Assembly (NCBI GenBank): GCA_030141605.1
Contig: JAQGDQ010000110.1
Coordinates: forward strand, 501,768-565,767
Reading direction: 5' to 3'
Origin: Tubiluchus corallicola
Lineage: Eukaryota; Priapulida; Priapulimorpha; Priapulimorphida; Tubiluchidae
Length of the DNA stretch: 64,000 bases
The position numbers were made by a program, and so were the translations under genes. This document shows positions 1-11,200 of the stretch, piece by piece. Every line of letters begins with the position of its first letter. Within the stretch, counting starts at the first letter, position 1. The notes below the pieces were generated by a model. The model saw only the letters and a list, made by a program, of their open reading frames with translations. It made no database searches and was not told the DNA's origin.

Positions 1-603
1 TGAAAGTTATCAACCTCCACGTAGGTCCATACATTCAAACACGTTTACGTTGGCTTAACAATAAAGTACGCCATTGGTGCCACTTGTAAATTGCGGGAAA
101 GGGGAAGCTCTAAGTTTAATAATAAGGGTAGGCATTTTTGCATATAACTCAATGTGCTTGAATTATAAGCTTCTCTTTCTTGCCACTAGCTGCAGCACAT
201 GCAAGTTATGATCTCTGTAACGGTTGTGACACTATGATTATAACGTATACTTTCTCTTTAATTATTCATATTCTTAATTTTAGGGATTGTTACTAATGAA
301 CGGAACAAGCCCACAATAACTATTGAATTTGGAAACTAAATTTGCTCGAAAGAAAGAAACTATGAAAAAGTGACACAGCTTCCATTTTATCTTTCGGTTA
401 CAAGGCGAGCGTCATGATTACCTACAGCCCAGTGATCATGGCAGGTATATAATCCATTCATGCCTTATAACTGGACAATCAATTCAACATGTACTAGGCT
501 AGTTATCTCAATCTAGAGCAATTACTAAGTAATTAGATTAATTTTTTGCAATTATTTTACTATCTGGAATAATCAGTGGTACAGGACTAATTATAACCTA
601 CAC
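1..603. other. Intergenic, nothing recognised
   Basis: AT-rich sequence with no open frame that looks like protein coding, no splice-framed exon and no clear repeat that I can match elsewhere in the window. It may be the tail of the next intergenic region. Confidence 0.4.
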
Positions 604-1340
604 AGGGTGTCTCATAAGTGTCATACACTTTACATTGCCTATATTTTTACATTCTAAAGCAAAATGTTTGACTAAAGCAAAAAAGCAAAGTACAAATAAA
701 CAAAAATGTTTGGCAATTTCTTTAGTCAAATTAGACAATAATCTGAAAACTACAGTAACTGTACTGATATACTTCTCTACCTTCTTGAAAGCACTTTACC
801 TGCTAATGATTAACACTTGCATTTTCAAAATTAGCATTGTTTGCACAGCAACTTACAGTACTCTAATTGTTATTTCAAGACATGAAGGAACTTGGTCTTT
901 TTGCAAAAATTTTTGCCTGACACAGCCTTGTGAAATTTACAGAACGTCAAACTTGTAAAGTCGCAAACTTGCATTTGCAAAAGCCTCAGTTGCCAATCCA
1001 ATGGACGTCAGGCGTATTTTGCATTGAGAAAGTTCCCAATAGTTCATAATCAGTGAATAAATGTTGAAAAACTACGTATTTAATAGTGAGAGATTAGTGT
1101 GGTCTACATGGCGCTCAATTTCCGCTGGAGGTCATTATTTTGGTGACCGAAGTGAATCTTGCCAGATTGAGATTTTGCACTTCAATTCTAATGTTACTGC
1201 CATCGCCATAGCAATGAGGTTTCAGTCAATAATTAAACAAAAAGAAGTCCCCTTTTGATTTATGTAAGGGCTTGCCGAGATTGGAGAAAAATGTAAAGAA
1301 AAATAGACACCAAAATGTATAGTGACTTTTGAGACACCTT
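604..1340. mobile_element. Candidate small DNA transposon bounded by inverted repeats
   Basis: The left end reads AGGGTGTCTCATAAGTG. The reverse complement of the right end reads AAGGTGTCTCAAAAGTC, and the match continues imperfectly for about 27 bp. The interior (about 690 bp) has only short broken frames. A TA lies next to each end (599-600 and just after 1340), which would fit a Tc1/mariner-like target site, but the left end has three extra bases. It is best read as an old non-autonomous copy. The two short open frames inside (635-958 and 1061-1258) are probably not host genes. Confidence 0.45.
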
Positions 1341-2195
1341 ATATTAACATAATACGAAATAGCTGTATAATTTGCAGTACAAAAACAAATTACTTCATGA
1401 CATCGGACGAGATACAGAATCCCATGTAAGAATAATTGGAAAATACAATTTTGTCACTGTGTCACGGGCTTTTGAGCTTTGTACATGTATTAGAAACAGA
1501 CAACATTCAGCTTTATTTTGAATAAAAACAATAACTACCACTGCAAGGCTGTAATTATTCATAATAATTTATTATTTTATAATAGTTTATGAAGCAGGCA
1601 ATATAGTTCTGTCACTTCAAAAAAGGTAATAGAATTAATAATTTACAAAATCACATCTAACAGCGCACCACTTACAATAGCTAACCTAAGTGACTAATAC
1701 TGGGTAGGAAACTTGTAGAAGTGCAAGGCTTCCCAGAGGCTTCAACCACATACAAAGACTGCAATTATTATAGGGATAATAATATGCTGCCATCTACAGT
1801 CAGTTTTACTAAATTACATTAGTTTAATATTCACGAGTACAACAAAAACTGAGTATACAAACTTTTAAAGCCTCATTTTATAAATATAAAATAATTATGA
1901 CATGTGACTTTAGCCAAACTAGCTTCTCTCGGGTATTTAAAAGCTCGTCATACTTTATAACAATGCTGATATGCGCAAACATATAATAATTAAGTAAGTC
2001 ATTTAGTATTACTGCAAATTCACAAGTTCACATAACTCAATATTACAGTCACTCACTGCAGTTCACGTAGTTTGTACAATTAAAACTATGACATCATTCC
2101 ACAGACAATAAGCACCTAAAATCTGTACAGAAATAAAATCACAACTGATGTCATTATAGGAGCTTACTACATAATGTTAACTAATAACGATTAAT
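1341..2195 (-). other. Probable 3'UTR and downstream region of the CC2D1 gene
   Basis: No coding frame is seen. On the minus strand, downstream of the CC2D1 stop, AATAAA-type signals lie at 1568-1573 and 1512-1517 (TTTATT on the plus strand), about 620-680 nt after the stop codon. Either could end the transcript. There is no long poly-A tract just after the stop, so there is no sign of a recent retrocopy. Confidence 0.35.
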
Positions 2196-4781
2196 TCACA
2201 AGTACTTCTCAATAATTAACCACTTTTCCTTTGTTTCTTCTACTTCCTTGTTCAAAAAGGGATTTCTCACTCGTATCTTCGCTTCTAGTTGACCTCCAAT
2301 CTTTTTCTTTCCATCCATCAAGTCGTAGCAATTGTGTATGGTACACACCCTTTCCAATGGTGCCAATGGTACCTTGACGGTCCCGATTAAGTTATCACTT
2401 CTCAAGAAGCCTCCTTTTGCATATATTTCTAATCTTATATGTTGTCTTTTAACAATACGAAGAAAAGCTCTGGACTTACGACTGATTTCCATTTTCATTT
2501 TACAGTCATAATCTGGATTGCTAGTTTCTTTCACAGTATGGGTTTTTCCACGCTGGGGACTGTCGGATGGGTATGGAAATTCCCATCTAATATAGGTGTC
2601 TAAGTCCTTTGGGTCAGAACAACTGTAACTAATTCCACGAATGATTGTCAGTTCCAAATCATCATCCCCGAGGTCTTTGCAAGCTCGGATAACAGACATC
2701 ATCCTTGTATCATAGTGAAACTTAGGCACTGGATCACCATGCTTAAATGCATACTTAAGTGCATCCAAGTCTTTTCGACAATTTTCAGCCATCTTGTCAT
2801 ACTTTCCTGCTGCAGCCACTTCTCCCGATTCCACACAGTGTTGACTGTTTGCTGTACAAACCTTCAGCTGATGAACTAGATCATGTTCTAGTTTCTTGTA
2901 CATTTCTTCCCTATCTCCTCCTTGTCCACTAGTATGAATAGTTTCTTGCACAGTGGCAGACTTAAGTTGTGGTGGTGACGGAACTTTAGTAATGTCAACT
3001 GGTAGGCCATTTCTACAGGCATCCATCATAGGCTCAAATCCTTTCATCTTACGAATGTATTCTTTTGCTTGCATGATGTCACCACGCTTCTTTGCATCAA
3101 GAGCAGCTTCCTTGAATAACTGATGCCGTTCTACTAAAAACTTCATCTGTTGTTCTTGTTTACTAAGACTCTTCCTCTTTACCAGCTCGGGTTTTCCAGG
3201 TGATGCAGAAGATCCGTGTTTACCTGTTTCCACCGAAAGTCGAATGGGGGTGGTCTGACGTGGTGCAGGTTTTGGCACAGGACTTTTGTGAGGTTCATTC
3301 ATTCGCTTCAAACTCGATGCAGAACTGGCACTATGGAGACTACTTGAAGATGGCTTACGAGACGGCTCGGCCAAAGTATCAGTGGGAATTGGAGCAAACC
3401 CAGGTGGTACAGGTAGTTCTTCAAAGTTTAATGGTTTCCCTGCAGTGTAATCTTTAATGGCCTTTTGATACTGCTTGACTATTCGCCCCATTCTTCTAGC
3501 CTTACTAGCATTGCCTTCTGCACTGGCTTGTGTATGGCTATTTATGTACTTGTCAAGTCGCTGTTGCAAAGCATCCGCCACTGATGATGGTGCATCAGGA
3601 GCATGAAAAAGTGCCTTTTCATCTTTTTCATCTGTAGGATAATCGGGAAGCGGTTCTTCTATTACTGGGTTAGTAGTTCCTTGTGACCGTTCTTTTATAA
3701 CTGGGGAATCCACCTTAACTTCACCTGTTTGTTTTGTTTGAGAATCCAACTTTGGAGGTGGAGGCATTCCACTCAAATCTACAGGATTTCCAGCAACTGC
3801 AGCTTGGATAACAGCATCAAACTGTTTTACAGTTTTTAAGCACTGCACTGCCATACCTCTGTCACCATTGTTTTTAGCCTGCAAAGCTGCCAGTTTATAC
3901 TGATCTCTTCTTGTTTTCAACAAAGTTAAATCTGGGTGGGAGTTGTCCACTTGTGAACTGGATGGGTCGGGTGTAACTGGTTCAGCAGGTATAGAAATCA
4001 TCTGTTCAGTAGTATCTACTTTTGCACCTGCCTTTTCATCATAATCTCGCACAATTTTCTTTGCATCACCAGGAAGAGCCACTTCAGGTGGAATATCACT
4101 TTCATCAATTTCTTTCCCTGCTATAGCTGCTTTCAAAAGTGTGTCAATTGTTTTAGATCCCCGTTGAAATCTTCTTGCTTTACTAGTGTCTCCGGCACTT
4201 TCTGCTTGTGCAACTGCTTTTGCATAAAGTTTCTGTCGGCTGTTTAGCAATGAAACAATGCTGTTTCTTTCTGAATTTGCAGTATTATTGTTGGTAGATG
4301 GAGGTGGGGGAGCAACTCGTGAGGGTGGTATGTACTCAGGGGCAGGTGGAACATGAGACTGACTAGAACTTCTGGGAGCGGGCACGGGCTGAATCGGAGC
4401 AGGCAGCTGTGCTGTAACAGGCGCATCAATTCCTTTTGATTGGAAAATTTGTGCCTGGTTTGAGCCATCTTCCAACTCCATCAATTCAGCAAGTAGAGCT
4501 GGATCATCATCATCACCACTTAGTTCTTCATCGGGTATATCAGCACCCAAAGCCTCAATATCGCCTAGATCCAGCAGTAATGATTTATGGGGCTTATGTT
4601 TGGGTTTGGTATACTGCTGACCAGCAGTCAGGGCAGCCAGCTCAGCCTCCAAATCAGCATCATCATCATCGGCGTCATCACCATAAAGCTCATTTATGTC
4701 GGATACGTCTGGTATATCCATGAGACCAAACTGATGCAAATGCTGATATGATCGCTTTCCCTGCTTTTGTTTTGAATCCAT
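2196..4781 (-). CDS. CC2D1A/B: CC2D1 family protein (coiled-coil and C2 domain, Lgd homologue)
   Basis: A single uninterrupted 861-residue frame, close to the usual length of animal CC2D1 proteins (about 820-950). In order: an acidic N-terminus (about 30-50 and 83-105) with a short helical LEAELAALT stretch; a Pro-rich linker (120-165); four DM14 repeats at about 173-231, 285-345, 402-462 and 545-605, each a helical pair ending in a Pro-rich PP motif; Ser/Pro linkers; and a C-terminal C2 domain at about 705-840. In the family, DM14 repeats bind the ESCRT-III subunit CHMP4/Shrub and the C2 domain binds phospholipid. The protein acts in the cytosol and on endosomes in receptor and Notch trafficking. 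Vertebrates have two paralogues (A and B); I cannot assign this to one. The start codon is the first ATG and gives the expected family N-terminus. Unusual: the whole coding region is one exon, whereas the human genes have many exons. Confidence 0.93.
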   Translation of the reverse strand: MDSKQKQGKRSYQHLHQFGLMDIPDVSDINELYGDDADDDDADLEAELAALTAGQQYTKPKHKPHKSLLLDLGDIEALGADIPDEELSGDDDDPALLAELMELEDGSNQAQIFQSKGIDAPVTAQLPAPIQPVPAPRSSSQSHVPPAPEYIPPSRVAPPPPSTNNNTANSERNSIVSLLNSRQKLYAKAVAQAESAGDTSKARRFQRGSKTIDTLLKAAIAGKEIDESDIPPEVALPGDAKKIVRDYDEKAGAKVDTTEQMISIPAEPVTPDPSSSQVDNSHPDLTLLKTRRDQYKLAALQAKNNGDRGMAVQCLKTVKQFDAVIQAAVAGNPVDLSGMPPPPKLDSQTKQTGEVKVDSPVIKERSQGTTNPVIEEPLPDYPTDEKDEKALFHAPDAPSSVADALQQRLDKYINSHTQASAEGNASKARRMGRIVKQYQKAIKDYTAGKPLNFEELPVPPGFAPIPTDTLAEPSRKPSSSSLHSASSASSLKRMNEPHKSPVPKPAPRQTTPIRLSVETGKHGSSASPGKPELVKRKSLSKQEQQMKFLVERHQLFKEAALDAKKRGDIMQAKEYIRKMKGFEPMMDACRNGLPVDITKVPSPPQLKSATVQETIHTSGQGGDREEMYKKLEHDLVHQLKVCTANSQHCVESGEVAAAGKYDKMAENCRKDLDALKYAFKHGDPVPKFHYDTRMMSVIRACKDLGDDDLELTIIRGISYSCSDPKDLDTYIRWEFPYPSDSPQRGKTHTVKETSNPDYDCKMKMEISRKSRAFLRIVKRQHIRLEIYAKGGFLRSDNLIGTVKVPLAPLERVCTIHNCYDLMDGKKKIGGQLEAKIRVRNPFLNKEVEETKEKWLIIEKYL

Positions 4782-4809
4782 TTTTAATTTTTTCCAGATT
4801 TTTTATTTT

Positions 4810-4816
4810 CTGAAAG
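4810..4816 (-). other. Possible splice acceptor in the CC2D1 5'UTR
   Basis: Read on the minus strand, 4830-4810 is a pyrimidine-rich stretch ending in TTTCAG, 28 nt upstream of the start codon. This would be a normal acceptor for a 5'UTR intron. I could not choose a matching upstream exon, so the promoter of this gene is not located. Confidence 0.35.
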
Positions 4817-5108
4817 AAAAGAAGTATTTCAAAGTAAAAGTTATAAATTACTTTCCAACATGTAATCAATTCTAAGCTCTAAATCAATGTAACTAACTCT
4901 AAATCAAAAAGCTAAAGAAAGATACATTGAAGATGTACGAAATGTATGTAAATAGTTTAGATTTTCTCAAAAAGTTGGACATACAAATGCTAAATGCAAA
5001 TACTGTAGACATCATTATAATTAATAACTTATAAATGACGCAAACATTTAAATCACAACTGTTTATTCCAAAATTAAACCACATAATATCCAAACAAATT
5101 AGCTCTAA

Positions 5109-5740
5109 TTGATGAATAGTTTGAATGAAAATTACATTATCCTTGATGACAGTCTGAGAAATTCAGAACCTGTCATACAATGCTGTGGGCTCTTGCAGGA
5201 AGACCTGTTGAGCCCTTTACTGTTCATAATGTTTATTGCATATTGTTTATTGACTCAACACATACATATCTACAGAATTAGAAGCTCACAGCCTAGCTGC
5301 TCATTCATTATTGTATGGTGATGATTTGGTAATATACGCCACTTCCCATATTGCTTTGCAGGCCGCAATCAATGACCTTGAAAAATGGGCCATAAAATGT
5401 CAGTCAATGAGCAAAAATCCAAAATTAGTGAAATTCAAAAATGGTGGCCGATTTTCACAGAAAGTAATTTTATTTAACAAGGTAAAAACTTAGAAATTGT
5501 ATCATCCTTTGATTATCTAGGCATAACTTTGCAACCTTCTGTTGTGAATACAATCCATTGAGAAAGAATTGCCAGAAAATGTGTAAGAGTGACACACACC
5601 CTAAAATGAGTGCATATACTGTCTGCAAAAACTGCACTACGTCTGTTTAATATTACGATATTACCTATTTTAACTTATATGTCTATGTTTTATAGCACTG
5701 AGTCTTTGGGACGACATGCCATCTGCAAATTTTTTGAAAC
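5109..5740 (+). pseudogene. Decayed LINE reverse transcriptase fragment
   Basis: Broken frames on the plus strand carry ordered non-LTR reverse transcriptase motifs. First comes a stretch like the conserved QGDLLSPLLF block (here LQEDLLSPLLF, about 5195-5230). Next is the catalytic-site block YGDDLVIYA (about 5314-5340) followed by the helix after it (AAINDLEKWA). Then a FDYLGITLQ motif sits at about 5508-5535, and a thumb-like run with LRLFNI and PILTYM at about 5640-5685. Frame changes and stops separate the blocks, so it is dead. It lies in the intergenic space between CC2D1 and peroxidasin, which are divergently arranged. Confidence 0.75.
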
Positions 5741-6119
5741 TTGACTCGATTTGGGAAGGTTTGGAGTGGGAATGAGGTAGAACGTTGGCAGTGGGACTGA
5801 TATAGGAAGATTGTACGGTGTGAGGAGAACCACCAAAACTGCAAGTGCGCTTTGTAATTACCAAAGACGAGGAAATGGTAAAGAAGCCACGACTAAGTGA
5901 ATTATCTATATAGAGTGATCTACGTTTAATGCAGCTGCTGTGTTTGTTCACCAATTTTGGTGAAGAGGATCGAGCGTATCTGTGGTATTCACGGTAAATG
6001 ATAATGCCTCTGGAAAATGATCGGAATTTAAGATAAATTAAAGAGCTTTACATAAATTGGCACCATAATATCAGCTGTATGTTTTAGATATTCATTAAGA
6101 ACTTTATCCGACTCGAAAG

Positions 6120-6181
6120 CTAGTAGTAGTACTAGTACTTAATACTATTACTATTAAGTATTAGTAATAGTAGTACTAGTG
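6120..6181. repeat. AT-rich imperfect palindrome
   Basis: The outer arms ACTAGTACT (about 6131) and AGTACTAGT (about 6172-6180) are exact inverted copies. The interior is built from TAATA, TTACTA and TAGTAA words that also pair, and a TAGTAG run leads into it. This could form a hairpin or cruciform. No transposon ends are obvious. Confidence 0.5.
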
Positions 6182-7071
6182 GAGAGGAAAATTGCGAGAC
6201 AAAAAAAAACAAAATTTGAAGATGAAAAAGTATTAAATGTGGATTTCGAAACATTGCTTGAAAAATACTAACCTATAAAGATATTTTTATAAAACTACAC
6301 ATAAAGTATAATCATTATAAGAATATGACAAGCAATTTTCATGACGAAATTGCTGAACTAAATCATTGACCTAAATAAACAAGTAGGGAAATCTTTTACT
6401 GCGAATACAGGCTATCGGCACCGGTAAGAAACGCACTCATGACGCCCTGGCGCCGAGGTGATGCTGTTTGATATAAAACTTCTGATGGGTAGGGTATAGG
6501 GGTGAGCATCGAACATGTTAGATATAGACATAGACAGAGCACGATTTCTATATCGAATTTGTAATTCGTAATTTGTAGACTGCTTTTTATTTATGATTTG
6601 AAAATTTGTTTAAAAACTTTAAACTGAATTCAAATTCAACATGGATTCGAAATAATGAAATCCAGTTTGATTTGAGTTCAAAAGTCAAAAGATTCGATTC
6701 GAATTTGCTTTTTAATAGAGAATGCTCAACCCTTAATACTGGTGAGAGTGATGGAATAAACCAAGTGCCTGCATCAAAGTGCACGGACGGTTTAATGAGA
6801 AACGAATGTGATATAGTTCATTTTGGTTGTGTCCTCATTGCTCAAACCTAATAAACATTATTGAAACCTTAAATTCTTAATTAGATTATAGATAATTAAC
6901 AAATTAATGGGGGAAAGTTTCAGGTCGAAATTAATCAAAACAAAAAATACCTAATTGGTTAGAATCACTCTAGCATAACAACACATTGAAAATGCTAAAC
7001 TAGCCCAGTCTAGTTTATCATCTTGAAATTAGTCTGTTCTGACCATTGGGGAACATGTTAGTTTAAGCAAT

Positions 7072-7125
7072 CATGGAGTCTGTCTTGTAAGCAGAAGGTG
7101 TCTGGTTCAAATACAAATTGCACAT
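7072..7125 (+). repeat. tRNA-like fragment, possible SINE head
   Basis: A box-B-like CTGGTTCAAATAC follows a weak box-A-like TGTCTTGTAAGCAG by about 20 nt. No cloverleaf closes, so this is not an intact tRNA gene. Confidence 0.3.
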
Positions 7126-7618
7126 CCAGTTTTTTAACATTTCTTGTTTGTGCAAACTTGCAGTAAACTGTGTTGCAGAATCGTGAGTTACGTGCTGATC
7201 TTCTCAAGTCTCTCTATACCCCTCAATACTACAGGTTTTGTGAAATGCATAAATGTGATAAATTCAGATCTCTCACGATTCATTGACCTTGATAACGGTA
7301 ATAAAGTGTCATAGTAACAGAGCAAGCATTTCAATATTGTTAACTTGTAAATCTGTTCATACTTATGAAAACCCTCTGCATAGTCTACTTGCCTGTTTGC
7401 ATCTGTCTCTTGTGAACGCAAGCCGCTTGGTAAAGAGTAACTTCCTGTGAACGCTCTGCAGACACGATATTATAATACTTAAAAGTTAAGAGTCACTGAC
7501 CTTACCACTGGAAGTACGCTAGAAGCTGTTACTCTAGCCAATTAGATTGTAGGATGTGTTAGTATGTGTCTTATATTACTGCACCTAAACCCAATCAACA
7601 GCAACTTGGAAATAATGC

Positions 7619-7796
7619 CCATCGCCATGGTGACTTGGCAACAGAGGCGGTTACTATGGTGACAGGACAGCAGAGGCTCGTTGCTAAGTGTTGCTAAGGA
7701 TAGATATTTTTAGATGTGTGGCATGAGTTAACTAAGTTTAGCCTCAGAATTGGGGTATATAAAGAACAACGATATCAGCTGGAAGATAAGTCAGTT
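7619..7796 (+). promoter_or_regulatory. Peroxidasin core promoter with TATA box
   Basis: TATATAAAG lies at 7756-7764, about 30 nt upstream of the likely transcription start (about 7785-7795, with an initiator-like TCAGTTT at 7791-7797). Upstream, 7619-7665 holds two X-box-like palindromes (CGCCATGGTGACTTGGCAAC and GGTTACTATGGTGAC) of the kind bound by RFX factors. The start site is inferred. It is supported by the strong splice donor that follows at 7821. Confidence 0.55.
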
Positions 7797-7820
7797 TGTA
7801 GACATTCATTAGAAGCCAAG
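7790..7820 (+). other. Peroxidasin 5'UTR exon and start of 5'UTR intron
   Basis: The short leader ends in CAAG with a full-consensus donor GTAAGC at 7821. A pyrimidine-rich acceptor ending in TTTAG at 8105-8109 lies two bases before the ATG at 8112. This gives a 289-nt 5'UTR intron, so the open frame at 7716-8042 is intronic and not a gene. Confidence 0.5.
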
Positions 7821-8111
7821 GTAAGCCTAGTGTTGAGATGGAGGAGTGATTGCAGGGCCGCTGTTGGGGCGGCGAACGGCGCGGCGAGTTTGCCAAACTG
7901 CAATCAGCTTCTGAACTGCTGCAGTTGTCTGCTGCTGGGAAGTTGCTGCAGCTGCTGTCTGTTCTGTTGGCTAACCGGCAGTGTTATCTCTAAGGGTGTG
8001 AGCGTTTCGTCTTACTCGGTTTTAGACGTTTTAGATTGCTAGTAACGTAGGCAGTGAAACCGCCTGTTTACTGAAGTTGCACAGTTTCGTTTATCTCTAC
8101 TCAATTTAGCA

Positions 8112-8287
8112 ATGTCACCAAATTGCAGCTGTTTACTAGTCGTGATTTTGGTGATCAGTATTCACATTTTGCCAAATTTTGCTGAAACGTGTCCTCGAAA
8201 ATGCCTCTGCTTCAGCACAACGGTTAGATGCATGTTTCTGCAACTTGATGAAGTCCCAATAGGTATTCCGGAATCAACGACAATACT
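8112..8287 (+). CDS. PXDN: Peroxidasin exon 1: signal peptide and LRR N-terminal cap
   Basis: The ATG at 8112 opens a hydrophobic signal peptide (about residues 1-24, core [11 protein letters not shown]). A cysteine-rich LRRNT cap follows (C27, C31, C33 and C40). The exon ends in CT with donor GTAAGT, phase 2. The start is the first ATG after the acceptor at 8109, and the signal peptide begins at once, so a longer N-terminus is unlikely. Confidence 0.88.
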
Positions 8288-11200
8288 GTAAGTTTGCTTA
8301 GTGTTAATCGTTAATTTGGCAACTAGACAAAATTATTGCTAAACTTGCTATACTTCTTGTTAAACATGTAATAAATACTTGACAGTTTACAAACACAAAC
8401 AAACGAGATTTGCAATGCCTTTTAGTATCAAACAAACAAGATTTGCATCTTGTTAAAGCGTTTCAGTATCCATTATGTTTTTTATTTGGTAAATAGTTAT
8501 CGCAATAATTATCGAGTAATTTGTTGTTAGTGTCACAGTCAGTTAAGTCATCTTTGAATTCCCATTTTGTCAAAATATTAAACGAAATTAAAGAATAGTC
8601 TTGTTTGTCATTAGAAGTACAGTGTTGATAATGAACTGTGATAAAACAGAATTAATAAACGCTTATGCATACTCAACAAATTTTAACCTAATGGCTACAC
8701 TTCACAAAAATAGGAATTAAGGTGCTGAAAACTTGTGAGCCAACGAGGATTCAAACCCCGAATCTTCTTACCATAAGTCGCACGCTCTTTCATTAATTTG
8801 CATTAATTTGTTTAATTTTCAGCCTTGAGTTTTTCTTTGGTCACTGTAGTGTATTAAATTTTTCACTAGTTTGCATTCAAGGCCGGTCTTAAGCCAGACA
8901 GATTTGTTCAAATTGCGCCCCACGTCAAGATAGGTCCCCGCGCACACACTCAAGCGGAGGACGCTATAATGAATTAATCAGTGTCGCGGTGTGCACGAAG
9001 TTTGGAAGTTTCTTGATACAGTGAGGGCGTTAAAACTATTCAGTTTGTCCTCGTATATGTATGTTTCTATGTTCTTATGCTGAATGTTTGTTTACTTGTT
9101 TTGTAATTGCAGCTTACCTTCTTAAAAATCTTAAATATTTAAACCCTGAGATTGGCGTACTATACGTAGCGTAAACGACGAATCTTCAGTTTTTGTTGGC
9201 TAAAGGACCCACTAATAATTTTCTAAATGGGCCCTGCTGCACTTCCTAGCGTCGGCTGTGTTTGCATTTTGCACTACTTGTTTTGTATTGGCTCGTTCCA
9301 TTGCACTCATTGAAAACTTTAGTGTTGGATAGGCTTGGGGGAGATAACGTTAAATGAATACTGCAGATGGAGTGAAGTTTCACAGACTAATTAGATTTTT
9401 TGCCAAAATTTTGTATTTCGAAACCTAGAAGGATAAAAGTAGCGCAAATAAATGGTAAAAAAACTTATCAAGTAAGTGCAACGCGCTTCAACAAATATGA
9501 CTTTGTAGCAAGATTCCTGTAATTATACCAGATTGTTTTTTCTTGAACAGGCATTGCTTTTCTAAATTAGATGCTATTTTTAGTATTTTGGGCCACAAAG
9601 CAAGGATTGTTGCGGTTTTTGTATAATAATAACGTGGTTTTCGTACGTCACAGTCTAAACATCTTAAATAGAATGTATTAAATTACAACAGACAAGGGTG
9701 AAATTTGGTCTTGTTTATGTCTGGTTGCCTAACATGCAGGATAAATGGCTGTTGTGTATCGGTATTTTCTGCCTCCATTGCAAAATTTTTTCAAAGTTAG
9801 TGTTGCCGACTAGCTTGTGTAAGTCATTTAGGCAAGTCATTTTTCTATGGACTTCTTCTCTATACTGCTATACTATATGTAAGTATCAACCACTGACGGT
9901 TAATACAAAATAAAATGTAGTTGAAACAATAATGAAATTAAACTCTGTTGTCCGCCAACTGCCTCTGTCCGGTCTAATGCGCACTTGCCATGTTTATGAT
10001 TACATTGCAAGTGACCACGGTAACAAAATTTATCATGTTACACACGGCTAGAGAACCTATGAAATCCGATTATATCATACATTAATTTACTGCTTTAAAC
10101 GAATAATAAGTTATAGTCACGTTATAATCTTTAGTTTATTGTAATTACAATACATAGCTTATAAGTTGTGACACAACGATGATACGCGCTTTTATAATCT
10201 GATCTGCATTTTCATGTGACCAGGCAGTTAGGCCTATAGTCACAAGAAGAACAGCTAGGACTTAGGACTTCCAATTTGCACCATAGTTTAGATTCACAGT
10301 TACACTGTTAAAATTAGGTCTACTCCAGCTACAGTCTCCCAAAAGGAAGTCAAATCTCCTTGTTAACTCTGATTAACTGAGTATAATAAACTTCTATGAG
10401 GCTTAATTACATGTTTAGTATAATAATTATAACTATATTATTATTAATACATGTACCATAACAGTTTATCATTGCGGTATAGTGCCGTATGAGTTTGACA
10501 GCTTTGTACATGTCACGTCCAGGATTGTCTTAATTAAAAATTTTGGTCGCAGTATTGATTCTCGGCACATCATAGGCCTATTGTTGATAAATATTATTGG
10601 ACCTTGCTGACGAGGTGTGGTACTAGTGGTAAAGGCAACATTGTGGAAAAAGATGTTACAATAGGGATTCGATCTGCCAGTTAAGGCTACACGCTATTAG
10701 TAATTATTCAGCGTGCTAAGTCTGGCGGCCAAATGCCGAAAGAAACAAGGCAATAATAAGCCAACAAGAAAATAATTTCAAATTCTTAGTGTAAACTTTT
10801 CCGACCGGTGTTACAATTTTCAACCCTAGTTGGCTTTCATGACAACTCGGGCCAATAACTTACATGGTTTGGTGCTACTAATTCACTAAATTTAGGTTGC
10901 TCATTTGAACGTTAGAAAGTTATTTGAGGAATAGTTGGGAAGGGTTGGAGTAGATCTTTGATTCTCTCCAGGCAAGCAAATGTTGCCTCAGCAGTCAGCA
11001 TTTACCTGTAGGCTTATATTGTGCAAGGATCGATCAGGCCTTCACAGTTCACTGAGTAGGCCCTAAGTCTTATGTGGATGAGTGACAAGTTGAGATGAGA
11101 TGTTAAAATAGATGATAGCTATATAACGCCCATTGATGATAACACCCATTTCTGAGGATGTAGTAACAGGTAGATCCGATCTTTGGATAAAACTTTTTGT

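Larger units (their letters stand above)
5741..7600. other. Intergenic region upstream of peroxidasin
   Basis: No coding region is supported. It holds the AT-rich palindrome at 6120-6181 and a tRNA-like fragment at 7072-7125 (both listed). Short open frames here (5670-5954, 6587-6851, 7188-7421) show no domain, no family motif and no splice context. The distal promoters of CC2D1 (minus) and peroxidasin (plus) probably lie in or near this stretch. Confidence 0.4.

Noticed and set aside
7716-8042. 108-codon frame with a Cys/Leu-rich end
   Set aside because: It overlaps the TATA box and the likely 5'UTR intron of peroxidasin. The composition reflects a locally GC-rich leader, with no domain and no conservation argument.
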